From: CAZBWP01 sp964630265
Lineage (GTDB): Bacteria; Pseudomonadota; Alphaproteobacteria; Rhodospirillales; Defluviicoccaceae
Direction: 5' to 3'
Assembly: GCA_964630265.1 (NCBI GenBank)
Contig: CAZVRW010000072.1
Coordinates: 1 to 16,483 of the forward strand
DNA: 16,483 bases
In this document: positions 6,465 to 13,785 of the stretch, piece by piece
How positions within the stretch are numbered: position 1 is the stretch's first letter
Layout: each line of letters begins with the position of its first letter
Notes under the pieces: generated by a model
Told to the model about the DNA's origin: nothing
Seen by the model: the letters and a program-made list of their open reading frames with translations, nothing else
Databases searched by the model: none
Translations under genes and position numbers: made by a program

Positions 6465-8051
6465 ATGCGAAAACAGAGGCTTAGACAAACAGCGTGGGCG
6501 GTGACGGTCGCGATTGTTGGTTTCGTCGCCGTCCCGACCCTCGCCCAGGAGCAGAAACCAAATATCCTGGTGCTGTGGGGCGACGATGTCGGACAGTCGA
6601 ACATCAGCGCCTATACGCGCGGTCTCGTTGGCTACAAGACCCCCAACATCGACGAGATCGCCACTGACGGCATGATGTTCACCGACTATTATGGCGAGCA
6701 GTCGTGCACCGCCGGCCGCGCCTCGTTCATCATGGGCCAGAGCGTGTTCCGCACCGGCCTGTCCAAGGTCGGCCTGCCCGGTGCCGACCTTGGCATGCGC
6801 GAGGAGGACCCGACGATCGCCGGCCTGCTGAAGGCCCAGGGATACGCGACCGGCCAGTTCGGCAAGAACCACCTCGGCGACAAGGACGCGCACCTGCCGA
6901 CCAACCACGGCTTCGACGAGTTCTTCGGCAATCTCTACCACCTGAACGCCGAGGAAGAGCCGGAGAACGAGGACTATCCGCGCGATCTGGTGCTGCAGAG
7001 CGGCAAGACGTTCCTCGAGACGTTTGGGCCGCGCGGCGTGATCCGCAGCTATGCCAACGCCGACGGCACGCAGCGGATCGAGGATACCGGTCCGCTGACC
7101 AAGAAGCGGATGGAAACGGTGGACGACGCGACGTCGGACGCCGCCATGGCGTTCATCCGCGAGGCGCACCAGGAAGGCAAGCCGTTCTTCGTCTGGTGGA
7201 ACGGCACCCGGATGCATTTCCGCACCCACGTGAAAGACGAACTGCGCGGCATCTCGGGCCAGGACGAGTACGCCGACGGCATGGTCGAGCACGACATGCA
7301 CGTGGGCAAGTTCCTGAAACTGTTGGATGAGTTGGGAATTGCCGACAACACAATCGTCTTCTACTCCACTGACAACGGGCCGCACATGAACACGTGGCCC
7401 GACGCCGCCTGGAACCCTTTCCGCGGTGAGAAGAACACCAACTGGGAAGGGGGCTGGCGGGTACCCGCCATGGTTCGGTGGCCCGGCCAGATCGCGGCCG
7501 GATCCGTTTCCAACGAGATCATGCACCATATGGATTGGCTGCCGACGTTTCTGGCGGCGGCAGGCGTCCCCGACGTCAAGGAGAAGCTGAAAGAGGGCGG
7601 CGTCGAGGCGATCGGCCGCGACTACAGGGTGCACCTCGACGGCTACAATTTTCTGCCGTTTCTCACCGGCAAGGAAGACCAGACGCCGCGAAAGGAGATC
7701 TTCTACTTCTCCGACGACGGCGACCTGACGGCGCTGCGCTATGCGGACTGGAAGATCATCTTCATGGAGCAGAAGGCTCCGGGGACCTTACGGGTGTGGC
7801 AGGAGCCGTTCGTGCCTTTGCGCGTTCCCTTCGTCTTCAATCTGCGGCGCGACCCCTACGAACGGGCGACGATCACCTCGAACAGCTATTACGAGTGGCT
7901 GCTCGACCGCGCCTTCCTGCTGGTTCCGGCGCAAGCCTACGTCGGCAAGTTCCTGGAGACATTCGAGGCGTTCCCGCCGCGGCAGAAGGCGGCGAGCTTC
8001 TCGGTCGATCAGGTCATGAAACGGCTGAACGCCACGTTGGGGACGCACTAG
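6465..8051 (+). CDS. Exported sulfatase (arylsulfatase family) with a CTAGR active-site motif
   Basis: The 528-residue protein would hydrolyse sulfate esters in the periplasm. ATG 6465 is chosen because AAGGAG precedes it and a signal peptide follows (RKQRLRQ, hydrophobic 10-24, cleavage likely after TLA, residue 27). An ATG 45 bases upstream lacks both. Sulfatase-fold features in order: metal-binding LVLWGDDVG (D40, D41), the formylglycine site SCTAGRASF with C81 and R85, FGKNHLGD with K134 and H136, RMHFRTH (H251), STDNGP with D303 and N304, then K323. The canonical motif is C-x-P-x-R; here the proline is Ala, a variant seen in a subgroup of bacterial sulfatases. No formylglycine-generating enzyme is encoded in this window. 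Length suits the family. It heads a run of genes for exported proteins. The sulfatase assignment is firm; the substrate is unknown. Confidence 0.92.
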   Translation: MRKQRLRQTAWAVTVAIVGFVAVPTLAQEQKPNILVLWGDDVGQSNISAYTRGLVGYKTPNIDEIATDGMMFTDYYGEQSCTAGRASFIMGQSVFRTGLSKVGLPGADLGMREEDPTIAGLLKAQGYATGQFGKNHLGDKDAHLPTNHGFDEFFGNLYHLNAEEEPENEDYPRDLVLQSGKTFLETFGPRGVIRSYANADGTQRIEDTGPLTKKRMETVDDATSDAAMAFIREAHQEGKPFFVWWNGTRMHFRTHVKDELRGISGQDEYADGMVEHDMHVGKFLKLLDELGIADNTIVFYSTDNGPHMNTWPDAAWNPFRGEKNTNWEGGWRVPAMVRWPGQIAAGSVSNEIMHHMDWLPTFLAAAGVPDVKEKLKEGGVEAIGRDYRVHLDGYNFLPFLTGKEDQTPRKEIFYFSDDGDLTALRYADWKIIFMEQKAPGTLRVWQEPFVPLRVPFVFNLRRDPYERATITSNSYYEWLLDRAFLLVPAQAYVGKFLETFEAFPPRQKAASFSVDQVMKRLNATLGTH

Positions 8052-8071
8052 TCCCCGTTCGCGGAGGCTTT

Positions 8072-8106
8072 GCTGCGGTCGGGGATCATGGAGACCCGAC
8101 CGCAGC
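8072..8106 (+). repeat. Perfect 12-bp inverted repeat between the sulfatase and HAD genes
   Basis: GCTGCGGTCGGG (8072-8083) is exactly complementary to CCCGACCGCAGC (8095-8106), with an 11-base loop. It starts 20 bases after the sulfatase stop and ends 68 bases before the next start. Only CCTTCTC follows, so an intrinsic terminator would be weak. Partial termination, or protection of the upstream mRNA 3' end, would let the sulfatase be expressed at a different level from the genes behind it. Confidence 0.6.
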
Positions 8107-8174
8107 CCTTCTCGCCGAGTGTGCCTCCCACGACTCGTCGAGCTTTCGCAGCAACGTACGGAAGGGAAAAGCAA

Positions 8175-9197
8175 ATGGCCACGGGCCGAGCGATTGTTTG
8201 GAAACGGACTGTGTGGCGGTTCTTGCTGTTGCTGACCGTCGTCGCAGCACCGGTGCACGCCCTCGGGAGGTCGGGCGACCCCCTGCCCTCCTGGAACGAC
8301 GGCGACGCCAAGGCCGCGATCGTCGCATTCGTGGCGTCGATCACGACCGAGGGCAGCCCTGACTTCGTGCCGCCCGCGGAGCGAATCGCGGTGTTCGACA
8401 ACGACGGCACCCTGTGGGTCGAGCAGCCGATCTACACGCAGCTCGCGTTCGCCGTCGACCGCGTCAAGGCGTTGGCGGAGAAGCATCCGGAATGGCGCGA
8501 CACCCAGCCGTTCAAGGCGGTGCTCGAGGGCGACCGCGACGCCCTCGCCGAAGCGGGCGTCAAGGGAATTGTCGATCTCGTCATGGCCTCCCACGCCGGC
8601 ATGACCACGGACGAGTTCGCCGCCATCGTCGCGCACTGGCTGGAAGGGGCGCGGCACCCGCGCTTCGATCGCCCCTACACGGCCCTCGTCTATCAGCCGA
8701 TGCTCGAACTGCTGGCGTACCTGCGGGCGAACGGGTTTGCGACCTACATCGTCTCCGGCGGCGGCATCGCGTTCGTGCGGCCGTGGGCGGAGGCGGTTTA
8801 CGGCATTCCGCCCGAACAGGTCATCGGCTCTTCGATCAAGACGACATTCGAAGTTCGCGACGGTGATCCCGTCCTCGTCCGCCTGCCGGAGGTGGACTTC
8901 ATCGACGACAAGGCGGGCAAGCCGCTCGGCATCGACAAGTTCATCGGCCGGCGGCCGATCGCGGCGTTCGGCAACTCCGACGGCGATTTGCAGATGCTGC
9001 AGTGGACGACGGCCGGCGACGGCCGACGGCTCGGCGTCCTCATCCGTCACGACGACGCGGAGCGCGAATACGCCTACGATCGCGACGGCCACGTCGGCCG
9101 CCTCGATGCGGCGCTCGACGCCGCCGGGCCGGCCGGCTGGGTCGTCGTCTCCATGGAGAACGACTGGACGGCGGTGTTTCCGGAGCCGTCCAGATGA
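8175..9197 (+). CDS. Exported HAD-superfamily phosphatase-like hydrolase
   Basis: The 340-residue protein starts at ATG 8175, with AAGGG upstream and a signal peptide (basic WKR, hydrophobic FLLLLTVVAAPVHA, cleavage near residue 29). In-frame starts before it would bury this signal. All four HAD motifs are present: motif I FDNDGTLW with D75 (nucleophile) and D77, motif II IVSGGG with S194, motif III DDKAGKP with K246 or K249, and motif IV GNSDGD at 266-271. The helical cap between motifs I and II resembles phosphoserine-phosphatase-like members. It should cleave a phosphate monoester in the periplasm; the substrate is not evident. Its stop overlaps the next start (ATGA at 9194-9197), so the two are translationally coupled. 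The catalytic set is complete; the family call is firm. Confidence 0.9.
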   Translation: MATGRAIVWKRTVWRFLLLLTVVAAPVHALGRSGDPLPSWNDGDAKAAIVAFVASITTEGSPDFVPPAERIAVFDNDGTLWVEQPIYTQLAFAVDRVKALAEKHPEWRDTQPFKAVLEGDRDALAEAGVKGIVDLVMASHAGMTTDEFAAIVAHWLEGARHPRFDRPYTALVYQPMLELLAYLRANGFATYIVSGGGIAFVRPWAEAVYGIPPEQVIGSSIKTTFEVRDGDPVLVRLPEVDFIDDKAGKPLGIDKFIGRRPIAAFGNSDGDLQMLQWTTAGDGRRLGVLIRHDDAEREYAYDRDGHVGRLDAALDAAGPAGWVVVSMENDWTAVFPEPSR

Positions 9198-10000
9198 ACA
9201 CCCTGCGCGTTGGCGCCTTGTCGGCCGGGCTCATCGCGGCCGTCGCCTTCGACGGCGGCGTGGCGGTTGCCGCCGACGCAAGCGCGCCGGCCGGAGCGAC
9301 GGGTGGGGACGAATGGCGGTTCGTCATCCTGCCGTACGCGTGGCTCACCGCGCTGTCGGGGAACGTTACCGTGAAGGGGCGGACGGCAAGCGCCGACGCG
9401 TCGATCGCGGACGTGCTGAACGACCTCAACATCGCGGCCTTCATTGCGGCCGACGCCCACAAGGGCCGCTTCGGCCTTTACGGGAACGTCCAGTACGCAA
9501 ACCTCGGCAGCAAGACGACGGTGGCCGGGATCGGCATCAAGACCACGTCGGAGACGGTCATCGTCGGCTTCGGGGCCTCCTACCAGATCGGGACGTGGGA
9601 CCTGGATGCCGATGGCAGGCCGGATGGGCCGACCGTAACCGTCTCTCCCTACGTGGGTGGCCGCTTCACCTACCTGAATGCCGAACTCGACTTCCAAGAC
9701 ATCCGGACCTTTCGGGACGACGTCGCCTGGGTCGATCCCGTGATCGGCATCCGCAGCCGCTGGGACCTTTCGCCGCGCTGGACGGTCCTCGCCAGCGGCG
9801 ACGTCGGCGGCTTCGGGGTTGGATCGGATTTCGCTTGGCAGGCTTTCGGCACGGTCAGTTATCGCTTCAGTCTGCTCGGCGACGACGATGCCGATGCGAT
9901 CGTCGGCTATCGGGCACTGGGCCAGGATTACAGCTCCGGCTCCTTCCGCTGGGACGTCGTCCAGCACGGGCCGGTTCTCGGCCTCGCAGTGCGGTTTTGA
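9194..10000 (+). CDS. Outer-membrane beta-barrel protein
   Basis: The 268-residue protein starts at ATG 9194, overlapping the HAD stop by four bases, with GGAG eight bases upstream. A signal peptide (hydrophobic 7-26, likely cut near AVAAD) is followed by alternating short beta-strand patterns: WRFVILPYAWLTALSG (41-56), FGLYGNVQYANLG (93-105), VIVGFGASYQIG (122-133), VSPYVGGRFTYL (150-161), and so on. The chain ends in VRF with a C-terminal Phe, the usual barrel-insertion signal. This matches a family of uncharacterised outer-membrane proteins beginning with a PYxW-type strand. Size suggests a barrel of roughly ten to twelve strands (inference). It probably provides the outer-membrane part of the exported sulfatase/phosphatase group. 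No porin specificity can be read from the sequence. Confidence 0.85.
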   Translation: MNTLRVGALSAGLIAAVAFDGGVAVAADASAPAGATGGDEWRFVILPYAWLTALSGNVTVKGRTASADASIADVLNDLNIAAFIAADAHKGRFGLYGNVQYANLGSKTTVAGIGIKTTSETVIVGFGASYQIGTWDLDADGRPDGPTVTVSPYVGGRFTYLNAELDFQDIRTFRDDVAWVDPVIGIRSRWDLSPRWTVLASGDVGGFGVGSDFAWQAFGTVSYRFSLLGDDDADAIVGYRALGQDYSSGSFRWDVVQHGPVLGLAVRF

Positions 10001-10058
10001 GACCCTTCGACCTGTTTTTATCCCGATGTGCCACGCACGAGTTCCTGAGCTATGGTTG

Positions 10059-10085
10059 CGACAGCGCGGCCGGTGCGCGCTGTCG
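10059..10085 (+). repeat. Perfect 10-bp inverted repeat between the beta-barrel and DUF3300 genes
   Basis: CGACAGCGCG (10059-10068) pairs exactly with CGCGCTGTCG (10076-10085) around a 7-base loop. A 12-bp palindrome GGCGACGTCGCC follows at 10091-10102. No T-run follows. The hairpin starts about 60 bases after the beta-barrel stop and ends 90 bases before the DUF3300 start, again suggesting differential expression or mRNA processing within the cluster. A T-rich patch (CTGTTTTTATCC, from 10012) just upstream could alternatively belong to a promoter. Confidence 0.5.
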
Positions 10086-10175
10086 TCCACGGCGACGTCG
10101 CCCCGGGGGAGCATCACCGGTGCCAAGGCAGCCGATGGGAGCATAGCCATGAGAAACCGAAGAGCGGAGGAAACC

Positions 10176-11879
10176 ATGCGGCGCTTCGCCACCTGGCCGA
10201 TTTCAACAAGGGCAGTCCGCGTTGCCGCGATTGCCTTAGCCATTGCCTGGGCGATGATCGTCGGGCCGGGCATCGCGGTCGCTCAACCGGCGGCGGACGC
10301 CGCCTTTGAGCAGGCGGCGGCGAGCGACGAGGCCGCCGTCTCGACCGAAGACGTGCGCGCCATTGTCGCCCCGGTGGCGCTGTTTCCAGATCCGATGCTG
10401 GCCCTCGTCCTGCAGGCGTCCACACAGCCGCTGCAGGTTGTCCAGGCCAACCGGTTTCTCGCCAGGCGCCAGAAGGAGCCGACGCTGACGCCAGATCAGG
10501 ACTGGGATTCAAGCATCCTCGGCCTGCTGAACTATCCCGCGGTGCTCGGCGCGATGAACGAATATGTCGACTGGACGGAAGCGCTCGGGAATGCCGTCCT
10601 GGATCAGCTGGGCGACGCGCAGAACGCGGTCGTCGACATCCGGTGGGGTGCGTACAACACCGGCATTCTCGTCTCCAACGACCAACAGACAGTGGTCGCC
10701 GAAGGCGACATCATCCGCGTGATGCCGGCGGACGGCAAAACGATCTCGGTGCCGCAGTACGATCCGGTGGCGCTGCTCGCGGCGATCGAACCGGACGAAC
10801 AGGTGGCTGAGGTCACCGAGGCGGCGGCGCCCGCGGCCGAGACGACGGCGCCCACGGCCGAGACAACGGCGACCGCCCCCGCTGCCGCCCCGGCGGCGCC
10901 CGCTCCTTCGGAGCCGGGATCTGCCGCCGAACCAGCGGATCCGGGGTACGCCGTGCCCCCCGCCTACGCCGAAGGGTATCCGCCGGGCTACGGCGCCGGC
11001 TATCCGCCGCCGTACGCCGGCCCCCCGATCGTCAGCTACGCCGAGCCGGAGACAGGGTTCTGGGACAGTGCCGCGAGCTTTGCCGGCGGCGCAGTGATCG
11101 GCGGTCTCCTCGGCTGGGGGATCTCCGAGGCGTTCGACGACGACGATTGGGACTGGGATGGTGATGGCGGCGGCTTCTACGGCGGGCGATCGTTCAGTCG
11201 CACGACGAACATCGAGGGCAACACCGTCGTCGTGAACCGGGATCGCGACAACCAGCGCATCCAGGATCAACTGGGCGACCGGCGGCCGGATCGGGACAGG
11301 GTTCAACGACCGGGCAAGGATCTGAAACCACTGCCGGGTCTCGCGGCGGACAAACGGCCCGGCCGCGATCAGGCCGCGAAGCAGCTTCGCCGCGGTGACA
11401 GGCCCAAGCGAGAGGTCAAGCTGCCGGGCGCCGGGACCGGCGCCGGCATCGCCGATCGCGCGCGCCCCGCGGATCGCACCGCCACGGCGACGCGCCCCGC
11501 GGCCTCGGCAAAGCCTGCCGTCGCCAAGGGGCCGGCGACGGCCGGCAAGGCCAAAGCCTCCGGCAAGGTCGCGAGCAAGTCAGGCTCCGGTCTCGCCGCC
11601 AGTGTCGGCCCGCGAACGCAGGTCCGCAAGGAGGCGGCCCGCGGCGCGAAGAGCCGCGCCGTTGCCAAAGGGGGTGGCGGCGGCGGGAAGGCGGTGAGGG
11701 CGGCCGCCGGCGGGGGCCACCACCGCGCCGTCCAAAAGCCGTCCCGCGGCAAGTCGAGCATGGCGTCGGGCGCCCGGAACGGCGGCAAGGCCAAGGCGCA
11801 TTCGAGCCGCGGCAAGGCGAGCAAGGCGAGCGGGGGCGGCGGTCGTGGCGGAAAGCGTCGTGGCGGCAAGCGCGGCTGA
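10176..11879 (+). CDS. DUF3300 exported protein with an acidic segment and a long basic, glycine-rich tail
   Basis: ATG 10176 follows GGAGG by five bases; an ATG nine codons upstream is possible but lacks this site. The 567 residues divide as follows: a signal peptide (hydrophobic 14-35, cut near AVAQ), the DUF3300 domain at about 55-200 (VAPVALFPDPMLALVLQAS, LLNYPAVLGAMNEYVDWTE, LVSNDQQTVV, VPQYDPVALL), an Ala/Thr/Pro linker (205-260), a Pro/Tyr/Gly repeat-like stretch (257-285), a glycine-rich hydrophobic hairpin (302-318), a strongly acidic cluster FDDDDWDWDGDGGG, and a tail from about 355 to the end with many Arg, Lys, Gly and Ala residues, ending RGGKRRGGKRG. DUF3300 genes are often found next to DUF2950 genes, as here. 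No catalytic motif is visible. The tail resembles histone-H1-like basic repeats and may bind a polyanion; this is inference. Confidence 0.88.
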   Translation: MRRFATWPISTRAVRVAAIALAIAWAMIVGPGIAVAQPAADAAFEQAAASDEAAVSTEDVRAIVAPVALFPDPMLALVLQASTQPLQVVQANRFLARRQKEPTLTPDQDWDSSILGLLNYPAVLGAMNEYVDWTEALGNAVLDQLGDAQNAVVDIRWGAYNTGILVSNDQQTVVAEGDIIRVMPADGKTISVPQYDPVALLAAIEPDEQVAEVTEAAAPAAETTAPTAETTATAPAAAPAAPAPSEPGSAAEPADPGYAVPPAYAEGYPPGYGAGYPPPYAGPPIVSYAEPETGFWDSAASFAGGAVIGGLLGWGISEAFDDDDWDWDGDGGGFYGGRSFSRTTNIEGNTVVVNRDRDNQRIQDQLGDRRPDRDRVQRPGKDLKPLPGLAADKRPGRDQAAKQLRRGDRPKREVKLPGAGTGAGIADRARPADRTATATRPAASAKPAVAKGPATAGKAKASGKVASKSGSGLAASVGPRTQVRKEAARGAKSRAVAKGGGGGGKAVRAAAGGGHHRAVQKPSRGKSSMASGARNGGKAKAHSSRGKASKASGGGGRGGKRRGGKRG

Positions 11880-11927
11880 TCGGTTGTTTCTACTAAGGTG
11901 TGACTTCTTCGACTTGGAGATTTCCAG

Positions 11928-12872
11928 ATGACATCACTCACAGGTTGGACGGCGATCCGCCATCGCACGGGGCGGGGCCTGATCGCAGCCCTCTCGGTCA
12001 CGGCATTGGCCCTCGCGACTGCTTCGGCGGCGGATGCCGCGGCGACGATCTTCAAGACCCCGGAAGAGGCCGTGAAAGCCTTCGCGGCAGCGGTCAACAG
12101 CGAGCAGGGTCAGGGCCTCCTCGAGCTGTTCGGGCCCGAACACAAGGAGGATCTGATCGGCGGCGATCCGGCGGAGGCGCGCCAGGGCGTCCAGACGCTG
12201 CGCCGCACCGTCGCCGAGGGCATCACCATCGCCGACGATGGTGAGGGGCGCAAGGAACTGGTGATCGGCCGCAACGGCTGGCCGATGCCGATCCCCCTCG
12301 TCGAGGTGCCGGGCGGCTGGTCCTTCGACGTCGATGCCGGCATCGAGGAAATCAACGACCGCCGGATCGGCCGAAACGAGTTGGCGGTGATCGAAGCCTG
12401 CCGTGCGTATCTTGAGGCCCAGGCGGCCTATGCGAGCGTCGATCGCGACGGGGATCAGGTGCTGGAGTTCAGCCAGAAGCTGATGAGCACGCCCGGTCAA
12501 CGGGATGGCCTCTTCTGGGACGCGTCGGCCGGCGGCGACGCAAGCCCCCTCGGCCCCTTCTTCGCGTCGTCGGAACAGTACCTCGACTTCCGCCGCGAGA
12601 GTGAGCCCTTCCACGGCTACTACTTCCGCATCCTGCCGGCACAGGGCGGCACCCCCCCTGGCGGCGCGTACAGCTACGTGATCAACGGCAACATGATCGT
12701 CGGCCACGCGCTGCTCGCCTGGCCCGCCGACTACGGCCGGTCCGGAATCATGTCCTTCCTCTGCAGTCATCTCGGCTCAATCCTCGAGAAGGACCTGGGC
12801 GAAGACACCCAGGCCGTGGCGGAGGCGATGGGCACCTACGATCCAGATGACACCTGGACGCCCGCCGAATAG
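11928..12872 (+). CDS. DUF2950 exported protein
   Basis: The 314-residue protein starts at ATG 11928, with GGAG eight bases upstream. A signal peptide (basic RHRTGRG, hydrophobic 18-33, cut near ASAADA) leads into the DUF2950 domain that fills the rest: FKTPEEAVKAFAAAV, IGRNELAVIEACRAYLEAQ (147-165), DRDGDQVLEFSQKLMSTPG (172-190), GLFWDAS, SPLGPFF, PFHGYYFRIL, GGAYSYVINGNMIVGHAL, LAWPADYGRSGIM and KDLGEDT. These are the family's hallmark stretches and the length is typical. It is 48 bases behind the DUF3300 gene, in the frequent DUF3300-DUF2950 pairing. No enzymatic role is known to me. Periplasmic location follows from the signal peptide. The DRDGD stretch could bind a metal, but this is speculation. 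Confidence 0.9.
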   Translation: MTSLTGWTAIRHRTGRGLIAALSVTALALATASAADAAATIFKTPEEAVKAFAAAVNSEQGQGLLELFGPEHKEDLIGGDPAEARQGVQTLRRTVAEGITIADDGEGRKELVIGRNGWPMPIPLVEVPGGWSFDVDAGIEEINDRRIGRNELAVIEACRAYLEAQAAYASVDRDGDQVLEFSQKLMSTPGQRDGLFWDASAGGDASPLGPFFASSEQYLDFRRESEPFHGYYFRILPAQGGTPPGGAYSYVINGNMIVGHALLAWPADYGRSGIMSFLCSHLGSILEKDLGEDTQAVAEAMGTYDPDDTWTPAE

Positions 12873-13320
12873 GCGATCGGCCGGCTTGGCGCCGCGGGCG
12901 GTCGCGGCGGCCGTCCGCGGCCGCCACGCACGTGGCGGGGCGGCCGTCGTGGTTGTCGTGGCCTTTGGTGCGAGCGCTGTCGCCGACGCCCCGATCCGTA
13001 CCAGGATGCCGCCGTTGCCTCGGGATCACCCGCTCGAAAAAACGGCGCGTCCAGTTCGTGCATGACCACGGCGCGGCCGAGGCGGTCGCGCAGCGCCTTC
13101 ATTGGCAATACCATTTGTGACCGAGTAGGCCTTGGGGCCCGCCGCTCGGCACCGGCCGCCCAGCCGGGGCGCGGAACGTCGGCGCCGGAAGCCGGCCGAC
13201 GAGGCGGCGGCTTGCGTGCGGTCGCCTTGCGGGTGTGCCAGGGGTCCCCATCTGCCTGAGGGAGCGGGTATGCCGGCCCGCGGTGCGATCACGGGAGGCG
13301 ATCAGGGGAGGGAAGACACG
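12873..13320. other. Intergenic region before the molybdenum hydroxylase genes
   Basis: These 448 bases hold no gene I can support. A 7-bp GC-rich hairpin (GGCGGCC at 12906-12912, GGCCGCC at 12919-12925) and an adjoining GCCACG-CA-CGTGGC palindrome (12923-12936) lie 33-64 bases after the DUF2950 stop and could act as a terminator, though no T-run follows. A less GC-rich patch near 13100-13120 may contain the promoter of the following pair, without a clear consensus. Confidence 0.45.
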
Positions 13321-13773
13321 ATGGCCTACACCATCACCGTCAACGGCGCGACGCACACCGTCGATGTCGACGGCGACACGCCGCTGCTGTGGGTGCTGCG
13401 CGACACCCTCGGTCTCACCGGGACCAAGTTCGGCTGCGGCATCGCCCTCTGCGGGGCATGCACAGTACACGTCGACGGCGCCGCCGAGCGGTCCTGCGTG
13501 CTGCCGATCGAGGCCGCCGACGGCGCCGACGTCATCACCATTGAGGGCCTGTCGGCCGGCGGCGCCCTGCACCCGGTGCAGGCCGCCTGGGTCGTCGAGC
13601 AGGTGCCGCAGTGCGGCTACTGCCAGCCCGGCATGATCATGGCGGCGGCGGCGCTGTTGAAGCAGACGCCGGAGCCGAGCGACGGCGACATCGCCGCGGC
13701 GATCACCAACGTCTGCCGCTGCGGCACCTACAATCGCGTGCTTGCCGCCGTCCGGCGCGCGGCCGGGGCGTGA
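13321..13773 (+). CDS. 2Fe-2S subunit of an isoquinoline 1-oxidoreductase-type molybdenum hydroxylase
   Basis: The 150-residue protein passes electrons from the molybdenum centre through two [2Fe-2S] clusters. ATG 13321 is preceded by GGGAGG and fits the family's usual beginning (YTITVNGATHTVDVDGDTP); an in-frame ATG at 13270 would add 17 residues. The plant-ferredoxin-type cluster uses C39, C44, C47 and C59 (FGCGIALCGACTVHVDG). The second uses C98, C101, C132 and C134 (QCGYCQPGM and VCRCGTYNR) in the four-helix domain. All eight cysteines are in place. There is no signal peptide; such subunits are normally exported folded with the Tat-signal large subunit encoded 12 bases downstream. The closest well-known relative is IorA, but the substrate cannot be read from this subunit. 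Confidence 0.92.
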   Translation: MAYTITVNGATHTVDVDGDTPLLWVLRDTLGLTGTKFGCGIALCGACTVHVDGAAERSCVLPIEAADGADVITIEGLSAGGALHPVQAAWVVEQVPQCGYCQPGMIMAAAALLKQTPEPSDGDIAAAITNVCRCGTYNRVLAAVRRAAGA

Positions 13774-13785
13774 GGAGGACGGGCG

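Noticed and set aside
6405..7634. Long open frame (409 codons) antisense to the sulfatase gene
   Set aside because: It is the shadow of a GC-rich gene with complete sulfatase motifs on the other strand; its translation has no recognisable domain and no start context.
8070..8174. Upstream extension of the HAD protein to a start at 8070
   Set aside because: It would put 35 residues before the signal peptide and begins just before the 8072-8106 hairpin; the ATG at 8175 has AAGGG upstream.
7788..9092. Long minus-strand open frame (434 codons) across the sulfatase end and the HAD gene
   Set aside because: It spans two clear plus-strand genes and their gap; the Arg/His-rich translation is typical of an antisense shadow.
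9074..10273. Minus-strand open frame (399 codons) opposite the beta-barrel gene
   Set aside because: The opposite strand encodes a signal peptide, beta-strands and a C-terminal Phe; the antisense product shows no domain.
12906..12936. GC-rich palindromes after the DUF2950 gene as an intrinsic terminator
   Set aside because: No T-run follows and short palindromes are expected in such GC-rich sequence; mentioned only in the intergenic entry.
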